20,864 bases of DNA from Clostridiales bacterium. Its GTDB lineage: Bacteria; Bacillota; Clostridia; Oscillospirales; CAG-272. Position numbers and translations under genes: made by a program. The DNA is taken from the NCBI GenBank assembly GCA_003522145.1, contig DPGD01000023.1, forward strand, positions 17,694-38,557. The letters are read 5' to 3'. The stretch's first letter is position 1. Every line of letters begins with the position of its first letter. The notes under the pieces are model-generated. The model was not told where the DNA came from, made no database searches, and saw only the letters and a program-made list of their open reading frames with translations. This document shows positions 20,818-20,864 of this stretch, one piece after another.

Positions 20818-20864
20818 GGAGAAGTACTCAAGAGGCCGAAGAGGCGCCCCTGCTAAGGGTGTAG
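20818..20864 (+). tRNA. tRNA-Ser (GCT), 5' part, cut by the window end
   Basis: It starts GGAGAAGTACTCAAGAGGCC, the 5' half of a serine tRNA. The anticodon stem is CGCCC/GGGTG and loop CTGCTAA gives anticodon GCT. The variable arm, T arm and acceptor 3' strand lie beyond the window, so acceptor pairing cannot be checked. Confidence 0.92.

Noticed and set aside
20197..20856. 219-codon plus-strand frame overlapping sigF
   Set aside because: It is an alternative frame of sigF that then runs through its terminator, the tRNA-Ser promoter and into the tRNA.

Overview
The window looks like chromosomal DNA of a spore-forming member of the Clostridia (Firmicutes/Bacillota). The evidence is a complete spoIIAA-spoIIAB-sigF operon, T-box control of valS, PyrR attenuation of a pyrimidine operon, a CIRCE element before hsp20, strong AGGAGG-type ribosome binding sites, and A+T-rich sigma-A promoters that almost all carry an exact 17-bp spacer. 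The genus cannot be fixed from the sequence alone.

Layout. (1) 1-1562: a pair of ~55-bp direct repeats, then rarA (replication-associated AAA+ ATPase) behind a perfect consensus promoter. (2) 1632-3807, minus strand: a pyrR-uraA operon for pyrimidine salvage, with a sigma-A promoter, PyrR-binding hairpin and intrinsic terminator in its leader. (3) 4015-4379, minus: a tRNA operon Gly(TCC)-Arg(TCT)-His(GTG) with its own promoter and terminator. (4) 4551-5660, plus: hsp20 under a CIRCE element, then a tiny predicted lipoprotein between its own promoter and terminator. (5) 5661-10080: an accessory and decaying region. On the minus strand it has arsR, an ArsP/YraQ-type permease, a Cys-rich thioredoxin and a decayed C-terminal stump of an ACR3 arsenite pump. 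Beside these lie a frameshifted MATE transporter stump and a second arsR-family regulator overlapping a nitroreductase gene. Copies of a palindromic interspersed repeat are scattered through it. (6) 10081-12750, minus: a three-gene unit of unknown function (4-TM protein, acidic soluble protein, ~6-TM protein) with a consensus promoter before its first gene. (7) 13064-14242, plus: an XRE-type regulator with a TPR-like C-terminal region. (8) 14290-14860: hairpin-rich spacer, then tRNA-Gln on the minus strand. (9) 14911-18963, plus: degV, then the T-box leader and valS. (10) 18887-20670, plus: the forespore sigma-F operon. (11) 20777-20864: promoter and 5' part of a tRNA-Ser(GCT) gene cut by the window end.

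How the parts work together. The core blocks are ordinary housekeeping and sporulation genes with readable regulation. The part most worth a second look is 5.6-10.1 kb. There an arsenic-type cassette has lost its inorganic arsenite pump but kept its regulator, its DUF318/ArsP permease and a thioredoxin, next to an ArsR-family regulator paired with a nitroreductase. This suggests, as inference only, a system narrowed toward organic or nitroaromatic arsenicals or another thiophilic toxicant. The second candidate for something undescribed is the three-gene membrane operon at 10.1-12.7 kb.
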